This document shows positions 1 to 18,937 of a stretch of DNA of 64,000 nucleotides, piece by piece. The notes under the pieces were generated by a model. That model worked only from the letters and a program-made list of their open reading frames with translations, was not told where the DNA came from and did not search any database. The position numbers were made by a program, and so were the translations under genes. Within the stretch, counting starts at the first letter, position 1, and each line of letters opens with the position of its first letter. Origin of the DNA: Kitasatospora aureofaciens (GTDB taxonomy: Bacteria; Actinomycetota; Actinomycetes; Streptomycetales; Streptomycetaceae). The stretch is from the NCBI RefSeq assembly GCF_019192735.1, contig NZ_JAHTKP010000010.1, positions 124,001 through 188,000 of the forward strand, in the 5' to 3' direction.

Positions 1-178
1 GAATTGAGGAACTGCGACGTGGCTCTCGACGGTACCCGCAGGACACCGCCACGCCGGATGTGCATCAACAACTCGGATATGGCCGGGTGGCCGGGCCCGG
101 GCGCCAAAGCCACGGACGGACCCCGTGTGGGCCCGCCCGGGCTCCGGCGGCCGCCGGCTGCGTTTCGGACGGAGCCGA

Positions 179-11179
<11,001 letters not shown>

Positions 11180-11322
11180 TCGTCACTCCGGATTCGAACT
11201 GTCCAGGCCGGCGGGGCACCTGAGCCCACCACCAGTCGCGAGCGGCCAGTCTGCTTTCACGCCGGAAAGCCCGACAACGGCGCTGTAAAAACTTCGTTCT
11301 GCGCTTCGAGGGGGCCCGGATC

Positions 11323-11336
11323 GCGGCGTATCGAAG
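11323..11336 (+). promoter_or_regulatory. Shared motif GCGGCGTATCGAAG upstream of the first P450
   Basis: The 14 bases GCGGCGTATCGAAG lie 114 bp before the start codon of the P450 gene at 11450. The same 14 bases recur in matching orientation upstream of the second P450 (17260-17273, minus strand), and the core GGCGTATCG recurs upstream of the HMS-like gene (17309-17317). Seen directly; a regulatory role (activator site or promoter element) is inference. Confidence 0.4.
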
Positions 11337-11449
11337 ATTTCTCACTGGCGCTGCCGGGAGCCTGCGCCGCGTGTTCCCATCGGTGTCCCGTGCGTACCCG
11401 CCGAACGCCCACGGGGAGTTCTGTCGGCACATGGTGAAAGGGGAGCACG

Positions 11450-12679
11450 GTGACGGGCTCCGGACTGCTGACCCGCTATTGGATGTTCAGCGACGCATAC
11501 ACACAGGATCCCTATCCCTTCCTCGCCGAGCTGCGCAAGGAGCAGCCGGTGTGCAAGGTGGAAACCCCGGACGGCGTACGGGCCTGGGTGGTGAGCCGGT
11601 ACGAGGACGTGCGCGCCGCGCTCTCCGACCCCCGGCTCGGCCGCGACATCGGCAAGCTCTACCGGGCGCTGGGCAAACAGCTCGGCCAGGAGATCAAGCC
11701 GGCCGATGAGATCAGCAACCACCTGGCCAACTCCGACCCGCCCCGGCACACTCCGCTACGCAAGGCGCTGACCTTCGCGTTCACGCCGAAGCGGGTGCGT
11801 GACCTGCGGGACGGCTGGGAGAAGGTGGTCGACGACCTGCTCGACGAGATGGTGCGCACCGGCAACCGCGACCTGATCTCCGGCCTGTCCGAGCCGCTGC
11901 CGATCATCACCATCGCACAGCTGATGGGCGTTCCGGACGCCGACTGGCCCCGGTTCCTGGTGTGGACGAACACCCTGCGCCGGGTGGACGCGGCCGATCC
12001 GACCGGCATCATCGCCGAGCACACCCGGCAGCTGTCGGACTACCTGAAGGAGCTCATCGCCCGCAGGCAGGAAACTCCCGAGGACGACCTGCTCTCCGCC
12101 CTGGTGCACGCCGACGAGGACAAGCGGCTGGACGCCAAGGAGGCGCTGTCCACCGCGTTCGCGTTGATGACCGGCGGCAACGACACCACCACCAGCCTGC
12201 TGAACGGCGCGTTCGCCGCACTGCTCACCCACCCCGACCAGGCGCGGAAGATCGCCGAGGACTTCGACCTGCTGCCGAATGCCGTCGAGGAACTGCTGCG
12301 CTACACCAGCCCGTTGATCAACTCCCTGCAGCGGGTGACTCTGGAGCCCATGGAGCTGTGCGGGGTGGAGATCCCGGCGGACGAGATCATCATCATCTCC
12401 CTGGCCGGGGCCAACCGCGATCCGCAAGCCTTCCCCGACCGCCCGGACGAGCTGGACGTCACCCGGGCGCGGCCGGCCCACGTCAGCTTCGGCCACGGCA
12501 TCCACTACTGCCTCGGCAGTCACATGTCCAAGGCCCTCACCGAGCTCGCCATCCGGCGGGTGTACGAGCGCTTCCCGGACGTGCGACTGGCCGTCCACCC
12601 GTCCGAGGTGCGCTACCGGCCGGGCCTGATGGTCCGTCCGATGATCGACCTGCCGGTGGTGTTCCAGCCGACCGCGTGA
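11450..12679 (+). CDS. Cytochrome P450 monooxygenase
   Basis: A 409-residue soluble bacterial P450, full length for the family. It shows the I-helix oxygen-activation motif GGNDTTTS (about 239-246), the K-helix ExxR in EELLRY, and the heme loop FGHGIHYCLG with the thiolate ligand Cys354. The GTG start follows GGGGAG at good spacing. It is divergent from the NRPS gene and is followed 155 bp later by a flavin monooxygenase on the same strand, so it belongs to the cluster. P450s in related peptide clusters beta-hydroxylate carrier-bound residues or cross-link aromatic side chains. Which of these this one does cannot be read from sequence, because the substrate pocket is not diagnostic by eye. 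Confidence 0.95.
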   Translation: MTGSGLLTRYWMFSDAYTQDPYPFLAELRKEQPVCKVETPDGVRAWVVSRYEDVRAALSDPRLGRDIGKLYRALGKQLGQEIKPADEISNHLANSDPPRHTPLRKALTFAFTPKRVRDLRDGWEKVVDDLLDEMVRTGNRDLISGLSEPLPIITIAQLMGVPDADWPRFLVWTNTLRRVDAADPTGIIAEHTRQLSDYLKELIARRQETPEDDLLSALVHADEDKRLDAKEALSTAFALMTGGNDTTTSLLNGAFAALLTHPDQARKIAEDFDLLPNAVEELLRYTSPLINSLQRVTLEPMELCGVEIPADEIIIISLAGANRDPQAFPDRPDELDVTRARPAHVSFGHGIHYCLGSHMSKALTELAIRRVYERFPDVRLAVHPSEVRYRPGLMVRPMIDLPVVFQPTA

Positions 12680-12834
12680 GTCCGGCGCACCACCGGGGCC
12701 CGGGATTTGCCACGGCGAGTTCCGGGCCTTCCGGCTGGCCCCGCGATCACCCTTCCGGCGATCAGCGGGGATCCAGCCCGCCGGGTTCAGGCACGGCGAC
12801 CCGGCGTCCTCCTTCACCCGACCCGGAGACCACG

Positions 12835-13905
12835 ATGGATTTCAGTCTCTTCTACTTCGCCAACAACGACACCGAACAGCAGGACCGCTACCGGCTGCTG
12901 CTGGAGGGCGCGCGCTTTGCCGACGACAACGGCTTCACCGCGGTGTGGACCCCCGAGCGGCACTTCCACCCGTTCGGCGGGCTCTACCCCAATCCTTCGG
13001 TCACCGGCGCCGCCGTCGCCGCGGTGACCAAGCATGTGGCCGTGCGGGCCGGCAGCGTGGTGGCGCCGCTGCACCACCCGCTGCGGATCGCCGAGGAGTG
13101 GTCGGTCGTCGACAACCTCTCCAACGGGCGGGCGGGGGTGGCGATCGCCTCGGGGTGGCACGCCGCCGACTTCGCGCTGCGCCCGGAGAACTACGAGACC
13201 CGCAAGAGCGCGCTGATGGACTCGATCGACACGATCCGCCGACTGTGGCGGCGCGAGTCGGTCGAACTCGTCGACGGCGCGGGCGAGTCGGTGTCGCTGA
13301 CGGTGTTCCCGCCGCCGGTTCAGCCCGAGCTGCCGGTGTGGCTGACCACCGGCGGCACCCCGGCGACCTTCGAACTGGCCGGGCGGCACGGCCTGGGCGT
13401 CCTCACCCACCTGCTCGGCCAGGAGGTCGGGACGCTGGCGCAGCGGATCGCCGAGTACCGTGCCGCCTACCGGGAGCACCACGGCGACGAGGGGCGCGCC
13501 CACGTGGCGCTGATGCTGCACACCTTCGTCGGCACCGACAGCGAGGCCGTACGGGAGACCGTGCGCGAGCCGTTCTCCCGCTACCTGGCCAGCTCCTTCG
13601 ACCTGCTGGTCAAGGCGGCCGAGGCGGCCGGCGCCGACGGTGCCGCGATGTCGCGGGAGCTCCGGAGCATGAGCGAGGAGGACCGCCGCTTTCTGGTGGC
13701 CCAGGCCTTCGACCGGTACTTCGAGACCAGCGGCATGTTCGGAACCGTCGACGACTGCATGTCGATGCTCAAGCAGCTCGCCGACGCCGGCGTGGACGAG
13801 GTCGCGTGCCTGGTGGACTTCGGTGTGGCGACGGACCAGGTCGTCGACGCCTTCCAGCACCTCGCCCTCCTGCACGACACCTGGCGTGCGCACCAGGGCC
13901 GCTGA
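12835..13905 (+). CDS. Luciferase-like flavin monooxygenase of natural-product type
   Basis: A 356-residue protein starting MDFSLFYFANND. It has the TIM-barrel pattern of bacterial luciferase-like enzymes, including VWTPERHFHPFGG near residue 40 and the GRAGVAIASGWH segment. This resembles the MupA/Atu3640 subfamily (the group described by TIGR04020) found beside or within NRPS/PKS genes. Such enzymes use reduced FMN and oxygen. In the related skyllamycin system a flavin enzyme hydroxylates a residue at the alpha position, so oxidation of the peptide or a carrier-bound residue is plausible here. It follows the first P450 on the same strand, and two strong hairpins after the stop end the transcript. 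Confidence 0.88.
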   Translation: MDFSLFYFANNDTEQQDRYRLLLEGARFADDNGFTAVWTPERHFHPFGGLYPNPSVTGAAVAAVTKHVAVRAGSVVAPLHHPLRIAEEWSVVDNLSNGRAGVAIASGWHAADFALRPENYETRKSALMDSIDTIRRLWRRESVELVDGAGESVSLTVFPPPVQPELPVWLTTGGTPATFELAGRHGLGVLTHLLGQEVGTLAQRIAEYRAAYREHHGDEGRAHVALMLHTFVGTDSEAVRETVREPFSRYLASSFDLLVKAAEAAGADGAAMSRELRSMSEEDRRFLVAQAFDRYFETSGMFGTVDDCMSMLKQLADAGVDEVACLVDFGVATDQVVDAFQHLALLHDTWRAHQGR

Positions 13906-13930
13906 CCGCGCTGTCCAACCGGTGACTCCG

Positions 13931-13958
13931 AATGCCGGCGGCTCGTGCCGCCGGCATT
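13931..13958. terminator. Hairpin terminator after the luciferase-like gene
   Basis: A perfect 12-bp stem (13931-13942 with 13947-13958) closes a TCGT loop, 25 bp after the stop codon. It lies between convergent genes, so it may act on both strands. There is no U-tract, as is usual in Streptomyces. Confidence 0.7.
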
Positions 13959-13992
13959 CACGAGCCGTTGCGGTGTCCGGACACGGCGAAGA

Positions 13993-14035
13993 CCGGTGCC
14001 CGGAGCGACCGTTGAAGGTCCGCTCCGGGCACCGG
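13993..14035. terminator. Second hairpin between the convergent flavin enzyme and ABC permease genes
   Basis: A 15-bp perfect stem (13993-14007 with 14021-14035) has a 13-base loop. It lies 20 bp beyond the end of the permease gene, so it probably terminates the drrAB-like transcript coming from the other side. Confidence 0.65.
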
Positions 14036-14055
14036 CCGCCGTCGGCCGGGTGGTG

Positions 14056-14853
14056 TCAGCCCTTCCGCGCGGCGCGGTCGTAGGCCCTGGTGGTCAGCGG
14101 GATCACGACGACCAGCAGCGCGGACAGCATGAGGGCGGAGGAGAGAACGGGATAGCGCAGCGGAAGCGCCGGATCGGCACCGTTGCCGGTCGGGTTGCCC
14201 CACAGCTCCCGCAGGGCGGTGGCCACGGTCGTCATCGGGCTCCACTGGGCGATGGCCTGCAGCCAGTCCGGCAGATTGTTCAGCGGGTAGAAGGTCGAGG
14301 ACAGGAACGTCGATGGCATGGTCACCATCATCGCGACCGCGTTGACCCCCTGGGGCTCACGGACGAGGAGGCCGATCATGCACCCGATCCAGGTCATGGT
14401 GAAACCGAGCAGCAGCACCAGCAGGAAGCCTTCGGTCGCCTTGATGACGTTGCTCTCGATGCGCCACCCGATCACGAGCCCGACGGACAGCATCAGCACG
14501 CAGGAGATCACGTTGAGCAGGACGTCGGAGAACGTCCTGCCGAGCAGCACCGACACCTGGGCCATCGGCAGCGAGCGGAAGCGGTCCACCAGGCCGTTCT
14601 TGAGGTCCGTCGCCACGCCCACGCCGGTGTTCACCACGCTCGCGAGCATGATCTGGATGAACACGCCGGCCATGATGTACGAGTGGTAGTCCCCGGAGGG
14701 CACCGTCATCGAACTGCCGAAGAGGTATCCGAAGAGGATGACGAACATGATCGGCATCAGCGTGACGTGCAGGATCCGCTGCGGCGCCCGCTTCAGGAGC
14801 GTCATGTGCCGGCCGAACAGGGCGAGGGAGTCGCCGAGGATGTAGGACTTCAT
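14056..14853 (-). CDS. drrB: ABC-2 type transporter permease, DrrB-like
   Basis: A 265-residue membrane protein with about six hydrophobic segments and the ABC-2 permease pattern, including the PSTFLSSTFYPLNNLPDWLQ region typical of daunorubicin-resistance DrrB proteins. It pairs with the ATPase gene immediately upstream; the ATPase stop and this start overlap by 4 bp (ATGA). The likely role is export of the peptide and self-protection. The symbol reflects family resemblance, not a shown daunorubicin link. Confidence 0.93.
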   Translation of the reverse strand: MKSYILGDSLALFGRHMTLLKRAPQRILHVTLMPIMFVILFGYLFGSSMTVPSGDYHSYIMAGVFIQIMLASVVNTGVGVATDLKNGLVDRFRSLPMAQVSVLLGRTFSDVLLNVISCVLMLSVGLVIGWRIESNVIKATEGFLLVLLLGFTMTWIGCMIGLLVREPQGVNAVAMMVTMPSTFLSSTFYPLNNLPDWLQAIAQWSPMTTVATALRELWGNPTGNGADPALPLRYPVLSSALMLSALLVVVIPLTTRAYDRAARKG

Positions 14854-15821
14854 CGGTTCGCGGTCTCCAGTTCGCCCTTGTGGTGGCCCGTGAGTTCCAG
14901 GAATACGTCGTCCAGCGAGGGGCGCCGGACGAGGAAGTCGACGACCTCGACCGAGGCCTGTTGCAGCTCCTGTGCCGCGGCGGAGACACCTGCGATGCCA
15001 TTCTCCAGCGCCACCGACACCCGCAGCCCGTCCTCGTCGACGACCGGCGGGGCGCAGCCGACCGACGAGACCCTGGCCAGTGCCGCCTGCGCGGCCAGCG
15101 CCATCTCGGGCGCCCGCACGGTGATCTCCAGCCGCTCACCGCCGACCGTGCGCTTGAGGTCCGCCGGGGCTCCCTCGGCCGCGAGCCGGCCCTTGTCGAT
15201 CACCGCGATCCGGTGGGCGAGCTGGTCGGCCTCCTCCAGGTACTGGGTCGTCAGCAGCACCGTCACCCCCTCCGCGACCTGTTTGCGCACCAGCTCCCAG
15301 AGGGCGATCCGGCTGACCGGGTCCAGACCCGTGGTGGGCTCGTCCAGGAAGATCACCGGCGGGTTCCCGGTCAGGCTCGCACCGAGGTCCAGCCTGCGGC
15401 GCATCCCGCCGGAATAGGTCCGCACCGGCCGGTCCGCGGCATGCGTGAGATCGAACATCTCCAGCACCTCGGCGGCGCGGGCACGCGCCCTCCGGCGGCC
15501 CAGGTGCATCAGGGTAGCGACCAGAACCAGGTTCTCCCGGCCGGTCAACCCGGCGTCCAGCGCGGCGTACTGCCCCGTCAGCCCGATGCTGCGCCGCACC
15601 TCCTGCGGCTGGCGCAGCACGTCGAACCCGGCGACCGTGGCCGTGCCGGCGTCCGGCTTGAGCAGTGTCGCCAGCGTTCGCACGATGGTCGTCTTGCCCG
15701 CGCCGTTGGGGCCGAGCAACCCGTAGACCGTGCCGGCCTCGACGGCGAGGTCGATGCCCTTGAGCACCTCGGTCTCGCCGTACTTCTTCCGCAGGCCGGC
15801 CACGGATATTGCGATATCCAT
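14850..15821 (-). CDS. drrA: ABC transporter ATP-binding protein, DrrA-like
   Basis: A 323-residue ATPase with Walker A GPNGAGKTT, the signature YSGGMRRRLDLGASL, Walker B VIFLDEPTTGLDP and a C-terminal extension typical of DrrA. The start is set at MDIAISVAGLRKKYG because AGGAGT lies three bases before that ATG; the longer reading frame has no ribosome site and low-complexity extra sequence. It is translationally coupled to the permease gene. A CGTCAC-ATG-GTGACG inverted repeat sits just before the ribosome site and may be an operator. Confidence 0.95.
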   Translation of the reverse strand: MDIAISVAGLRKKYGETEVLKGIDLAVEAGTVYGLLGPNGAGKTTIVRTLATLLKPDAGTATVAGFDVLRQPQEVRRSIGLTGQYAALDAGLTGRENLVLVATLMHLGRRRARARAAEVLEMFDLTHAADRPVRTYSGGMRRRLDLGASLTGNPPVIFLDEPTTGLDPVSRIALWELVRKQVAEGVTVLLTTQYLEEADQLAHRIAVIDKGRLAAEGAPADLKRTVGGERLEITVRAPEMALAAQAALARVSSVGCAPPVVDEDGLRVSVALENGIAGVSAAAQELQQASVEVVDFLVRRPSLDDVFLELTGHHKGELETANR

Positions 15822-15830
15822 CAGACTCCT

Positions 15831-15845
15831 CGTCACATGGTGACG
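15831..15845. promoter_or_regulatory. Inverted repeat before the exporter operon
   Basis: CGTCAC and GTGACG are separated by ATG, immediately upstream of the drrA-like ribosome site. A second inverted repeat (CCGACA, 5-base gap, TGTCGG) lies about 25 bp further upstream. Positions and symmetry are seen; binding by a repressor is inference, and no TetR-type gene is in the window next to it. Confidence 0.4.
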
Positions 15846-15924
15846 AACCCGTCCGATCAGCGCCGACAGCATGTGTCGGGGCACCGGAAACCAGTCGAGT
15901 TCGACGTTTACGGTTGGCTGCCGA

Positions 15925-17151
15925 TCAGCCGAGCCGGACGGGCAGCGACTCCAACCCACGGGTCAGGTTCATCTCGTACCGGAGTTCCTCCGGCGAGACG
16001 GCCAGTTCGATCCGGTCGAAGCGCTCGATCAGGGCGCCGACGGCGAGCTCGGTCTGCATCCGGGCCAACGGCGCCCCCATGCAGTGGTGGATCCCGTGGC
16101 CGAACGCCAGGTGCCCGCCGGGCTGCCGACGGATGTCGAAACGCTCCGGATCGTCGAAGCGCGCGGGGTCGTGGTTCGCCGAGCCGAGCGCCACGAGCAC
16201 GAACTCGTCGGCGGGGATCAGCACGCCACCGATCTCGACGGGCTCCGCCGTGACCGAGAGGGTCGACAGGTGCAGCGAGTTGTCGTAGCGGCTGAACTCC
16301 TCGACCGCGCCGGCCAGCAGCGCGCGGTCGGCGCGCAGGGCGGCGAACTGGTCGGGGTGGCGGAGCAGGGCGAGGACGCCATTGCCGATGAGGTGCGCCG
16401 TCGTCTCGTAGCCCGCGACCAGGAGTTGGAACACCATCGACACCAACTCGTGCTCGCTGAGGCGGTCCTCCTCGTCCCGGGCCTGGATGAGACCGGTGAT
16501 CAGGTCGTCCGCCGGGTTGCTCCGCTTCGACGCGATCAGGCCGGTGAGGTAGTCCGCCATCTCGTCGGCGATCCGCTGCATCTCCCCCGGCTGCATGGCA
16601 ACGGTCAGCGCGTTCGACCACGCGCCGAAGACCGCCTGGTCGGCCTCGGGCACTCCGATCATCTCGGAGATGACGGTGAGCGGCAGCGGGAACGCGAAGG
16701 CCTTGAGCAGATCCACCTCGCCCTGGGGGGCGAGGTCGCCGAGCAGCCGCTCCACCGTGTGCTCGATCCGGGGCCTGAGCGCCTGGACCTGACGGGCCGT
16801 GAACGCCTTGGCGACCAGCTTGCGGAGCCGAGTGTGGTGCGGGGGGTTCGTGTTCAGCATGTGCTCCACGAGCATCCGCTGCCCGAGCGACCGCTCGACC
16901 GGCCTCTCGGCCTGCTCGACGCCGGTCCGCGCCGCAACGACCCGCGCGGCCCATTCCGGGCCCTTCACCAACTCGGGCTTGGTCAGCGCCGCGCGCGCCT
17001 CGGTGTAACCGAGGACCAGCCACATCGGCGTCCCGGCGAGCACCACGTGCGCGACCGGTCCCCGCTCGCGCAGTCTGGCGTAAACGGGGTACGGATCGCG
17101 CACGAACTCCTCGCCCAGCTGATCCAGTTCCTGCGCAGTGCCCTCGGACAT
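15925..17151 (-). CDS. Cytochrome P450 monooxygenase
   Basis: A 408-residue P450 with the I-helix VAGYETTA, the K-helix ExxR in EEFSRY, and the heme loop [10 protein letters not shown] with Cys357. The distal-pocket acid is Glu rather than the Asp seen in the other P450 here, so the two are not recent duplicates. The gene lies between the exporter operon and the divergent HMS-like gene, inside the cluster. Its probable role is oxidation of an amino-acid residue or of the acyl chain. It shares the GCGGCGTATCGAAG motif about 109 bp upstream with the first P450. Confidence 0.95.
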   Translation of the reverse strand: MSEGTAQELDQLGEEFVRDPYPVYARLRERGPVAHVVLAGTPMWLVLGYTEARAALTKPELVKGPEWAARVVAARTGVEQAERPVERSLGQRMLVEHMLNTNPPHHTRLRKLVAKAFTARQVQALRPRIEHTVERLLGDLAPQGEVDLLKAFAFPLPLTVISEMIGVPEADQAVFGAWSNALTVAMQPGEMQRIADEMADYLTGLIASKRSNPADDLITGLIQARDEEDRLSEHELVSMVFQLLVAGYETTAHLIGNGVLALLRHPDQFAALRADRALLAGAVEEFSRYDNSLHLSTLSVTAEPVEIGGVLIPADEFVLVALGSANHDPARFDDPERFDIRRQPGGHLAFGHGIHHCMGAPLARMQTELAVGALIERFDRIELAVSPEELRYEMNLTRGLESLPVRLG

Positions 17152-17259
17152 GCTGTCGGTTCCTCCCGGTTCGGTCCGTCCCCGCCCAGCACGGACATGA
17201 CGATGCCATTGGCAACTTGATATCAGGAGATCCGGCCGCGCCGATCCGCACTTCAGGAA

Positions 17260-17273
17260 CTTCGATACGCCGC
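17260..17273 (-). promoter_or_regulatory. Shared motif upstream of the second P450
   Basis: On the minus strand this reads GCGGCGTATCGAAG, identical over 14 bases to 11323-11336 and at a similar distance (109 bp) from its start codon. Identity is observed; function is inferred. Confidence 0.4.
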
Positions 17274-17306
17274 CCGGCGGACCTCATCCGTTTTCAACTA
17301 TTTGAC

Positions 17307-17320
17307 CCGGCGTATCGCCG
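17307..17320 (+). promoter_or_regulatory. Related motif upstream of the HMS-like gene
   Basis: CCGGCGTATCGCCG keeps the GGCGTATCG core of the P450 motifs and lies 94 bp before the gene start. A TTGACC hexamer (17302-17307) abuts it and could be a -35 element, but no convincing -10 follows at normal spacing. Confidence 0.35.
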
Positions 17321-17413
17321 CGGCCCCACCGCGGTGCATCCTCCATTTCATGGTTGGCAGTGGCCGGACCTTCACCGATGGCACCCCGCTGTGCCCGGCC
17401 AGGAAATCGTCGG

Positions 17414-18460
17414 ATGGGGAACAAGAACGTGACCGCTCATGACGTCGAGTACATCGAGATCTACACCAACGACCAGCACCGGACCACCGATTACTTCGTG
17501 ACCAAGTGGGGATTCCGCGAGCAGGCGAGGTCCCGGACGGACGAACTCGATTCGGTCCTGCTCCGCCGGAACGGCATCCGGCTCGTGGTCACGTCGGGGC
17601 CCGGTGCCGCGGAGCACCTGGCGGTGCACGGCGACGGGATAGCCGACATCGCCTTCTCCTGCCTGAACCCGGCCGCCGTCCTGGCCGGCGCACTCGCCGC
17701 CGGCGGCCGCGCCCTCACCGCGACCGGCTCCGACGTGCCCGTGGTCTCCGGCTTCGGAGCCGTCCGCCACACGCTGGTGCGCCGCTGCCCCGGCGAGGAG
17801 CACGAGTTCCCGGCCGGCCGGCCCTGGACCCCGGCGGTGGCGGAGCAGGGCCCGATCGACGACGCCCCGCAGCTGCGGCTGCTCGACCACATCGCGGTCT
17901 GCCTCGAAGCGGGGACCCTGCACGACACCGTCCGCTACTACATCGACGGCTTCGGCTTCGAGCGGTTCTTCAGCGAGTACGTCGCGGTCGGCGACCAGGC
18001 CATGGACTCGATCGTGGTGCGCAGCCCCTCCACCGGAATCACCTTCACCATCCTGGAGCCCGACCCGACCAAGAAGCCGGGCCAGATCGACGAGTACCTG
18101 CAGCGCAACGGCGGCGCCGGCGTGCAGCACCTGGCCTTCCTGGTCGACGAGATCGTCCCGGCCGTCCTGGAGTACGAGTCCCGTGGCATCGAGTTCCTGC
18201 AAACCCCCGGGACCTACTACGACGCGCTCGCCGAGCGGATCACCGACCTCGACGACACGATCCCCGACCTGCGCAAGACGAACGTCCTCGCGGACCGCGA
18301 CGAGTGGGGCTTCCTGCTCCAGCTGTTCTCCCGCTCACCGTTCGAGCGCCGCACGCTCTTCTTCGAGCTGATCCAGCGGCACGGCGCCCAGAGCTTCGGC
18401 AGCTCCAACATCCGCGCGCTGTACGAGGCCGTCGAGCGCGCCCGGGAGGAGGTCGCCTGA
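17414..18460 (+). CDS. hmaS: 4-Hydroxymandelate synthase / HPPD-family dioxygenase
   Basis: A 348-residue non-heme iron dioxygenase of the HPPD family. The predicted iron ligands are His159 (LLDHIAV), His239 (GVQHLAF) and Glu318 (LFFELIQ). In the C-terminal helix the sequence is FGSSNIRALYEA. Homogentisate-forming HPPDs carry Phe where this protein has Ile333, and hydroxymandelate synthases carry Ile, so the product is probably 4-hydroxymandelate, the first step to hydroxyphenylglycine. The cluster location supports this over tyrosine catabolism. The ATG at 17414 is chosen; a GTG at 17429 with GGGGA upstream is an alternative. Partner genes (hydroxymandelate oxidase, aminotransferase) are not in the window. 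Confidence 0.85.
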   Translation: MGNKNVTAHDVEYIEIYTNDQHRTTDYFVTKWGFREQARSRTDELDSVLLRRNGIRLVVTSGPGAAEHLAVHGDGIADIAFSCLNPAAVLAGALAAGGRALTATGSDVPVVSGFGAVRHTLVRRCPGEEHEFPAGRPWTPAVAEQGPIDDAPQLRLLDHIAVCLEAGTLHDTVRYYIDGFGFERFFSEYVAVGDQAMDSIVVRSPSTGITFTILEPDPTKKPGQIDEYLQRNGGAGVQHLAFLVDEIVPAVLEYESRGIEFLQTPGTYYDALAERITDLDDTIPDLRKTNVLADRDEWGFLLQLFSRSPFERRTLFFELIQRHGAQSFGSSNIRALYEAVERAREEVA

Positions 18461-18479
18461 CCCCGCCGGCGCGGGGCGC

Positions 18480-18526
18480 GGAAGGGCTCCGGACCGGCCC
18501 TCGTCGGGTGGCTCCGGAGCCCTTCC
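18480..18526. terminator. Hairpin terminator between hmaS and the LysR-like gene
   Basis: A 14-bp perfect stem (18480-18493 with 18513-18526) has a 19-base loop. It lies between two convergent genes, 20 bp after one stop and 3 bp from the other, so it probably serves both. Confidence 0.7.
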
Positions 18527-18528
18527 GC

Positions 18529-18783
18529 TCACACCGAGCAGACGCCTTTCATACTGTCGATCAGAGTCAGCACCGCTTTTGCGGACGGCAGAATCATCCG
18601 GCCCTCCCGGGTGAGATGGGCCCCGGTCGAATCGCGGGTGAAGAGTTTGGTGCCCAGCATCTGCTCCAGGCATTTGATCTGGTAGCTGATGGCCGGCTGC
18701 GAATATCCCAGTTCTTTCGCCGCGTGGTCCATGCGGCCGATCTCGGCCACGGATACGAAGGCGCGGAACTCTCGTTCGTGCAT
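18529..18783 (-). CDS. HTH-only LysR-family protein
   Basis: Only 84 residues: a LysR-type winged helix (FVSVAEIGRMDHAAKELGYS followed by QPAISYQIKCLEQMLGTKLF) and a short tail ending DSMKGVCSV. Full LysR regulators are about 300 residues with an effector-binding domain, which is entirely absent here. The start follows GGGGAAGCC and the stop lies next to a strong terminator, so the short form appears intended rather than a frameshift; no LysR effector domain is encoded nearby. It could bind DNA as a dimer without a co-inducer, or antagonise a full-length regulator. It is the last gene of the minus-strand run that carries the PKS. Confidence 0.82.
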   Translation of the reverse strand: MHEREFRAFVSVAEIGRMDHAAKELGYSQPAISYQIKCLEQMLGTKLFTRDSTGAHLTREGRMILPSAKAVLTLIDSMKGVCSV

Positions 18784-18909
18784 GGCTTCCCCCTGTCTTT
18801 TCGGCGGCCCGGCCGACGTCCCGCACCGAAGCAGCGGCTCCCGGTGATTTCGACTCCATGACAGCTCATTTGAAGTAGCTCGGCAATGGCCCTTACAGGA
18901 AGCTGCAAA

Positions 18910-18935
18910 CCCCGTCGAGCCGCGCCCGGACGGGG
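18910..18935 (-). terminator. Weak hairpin after the UbiB-like gene
   Basis: CCCCGTC (18910-18916) can pair with GACGGGG (18929-18935) across a 12-base loop, 2 bp beyond the UbiB-like stop. A 7-bp stem is short; it may attenuate rather than stop reading into the LysR-like gene. Confidence 0.4.
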
Positions 18936-18937
18936 CG

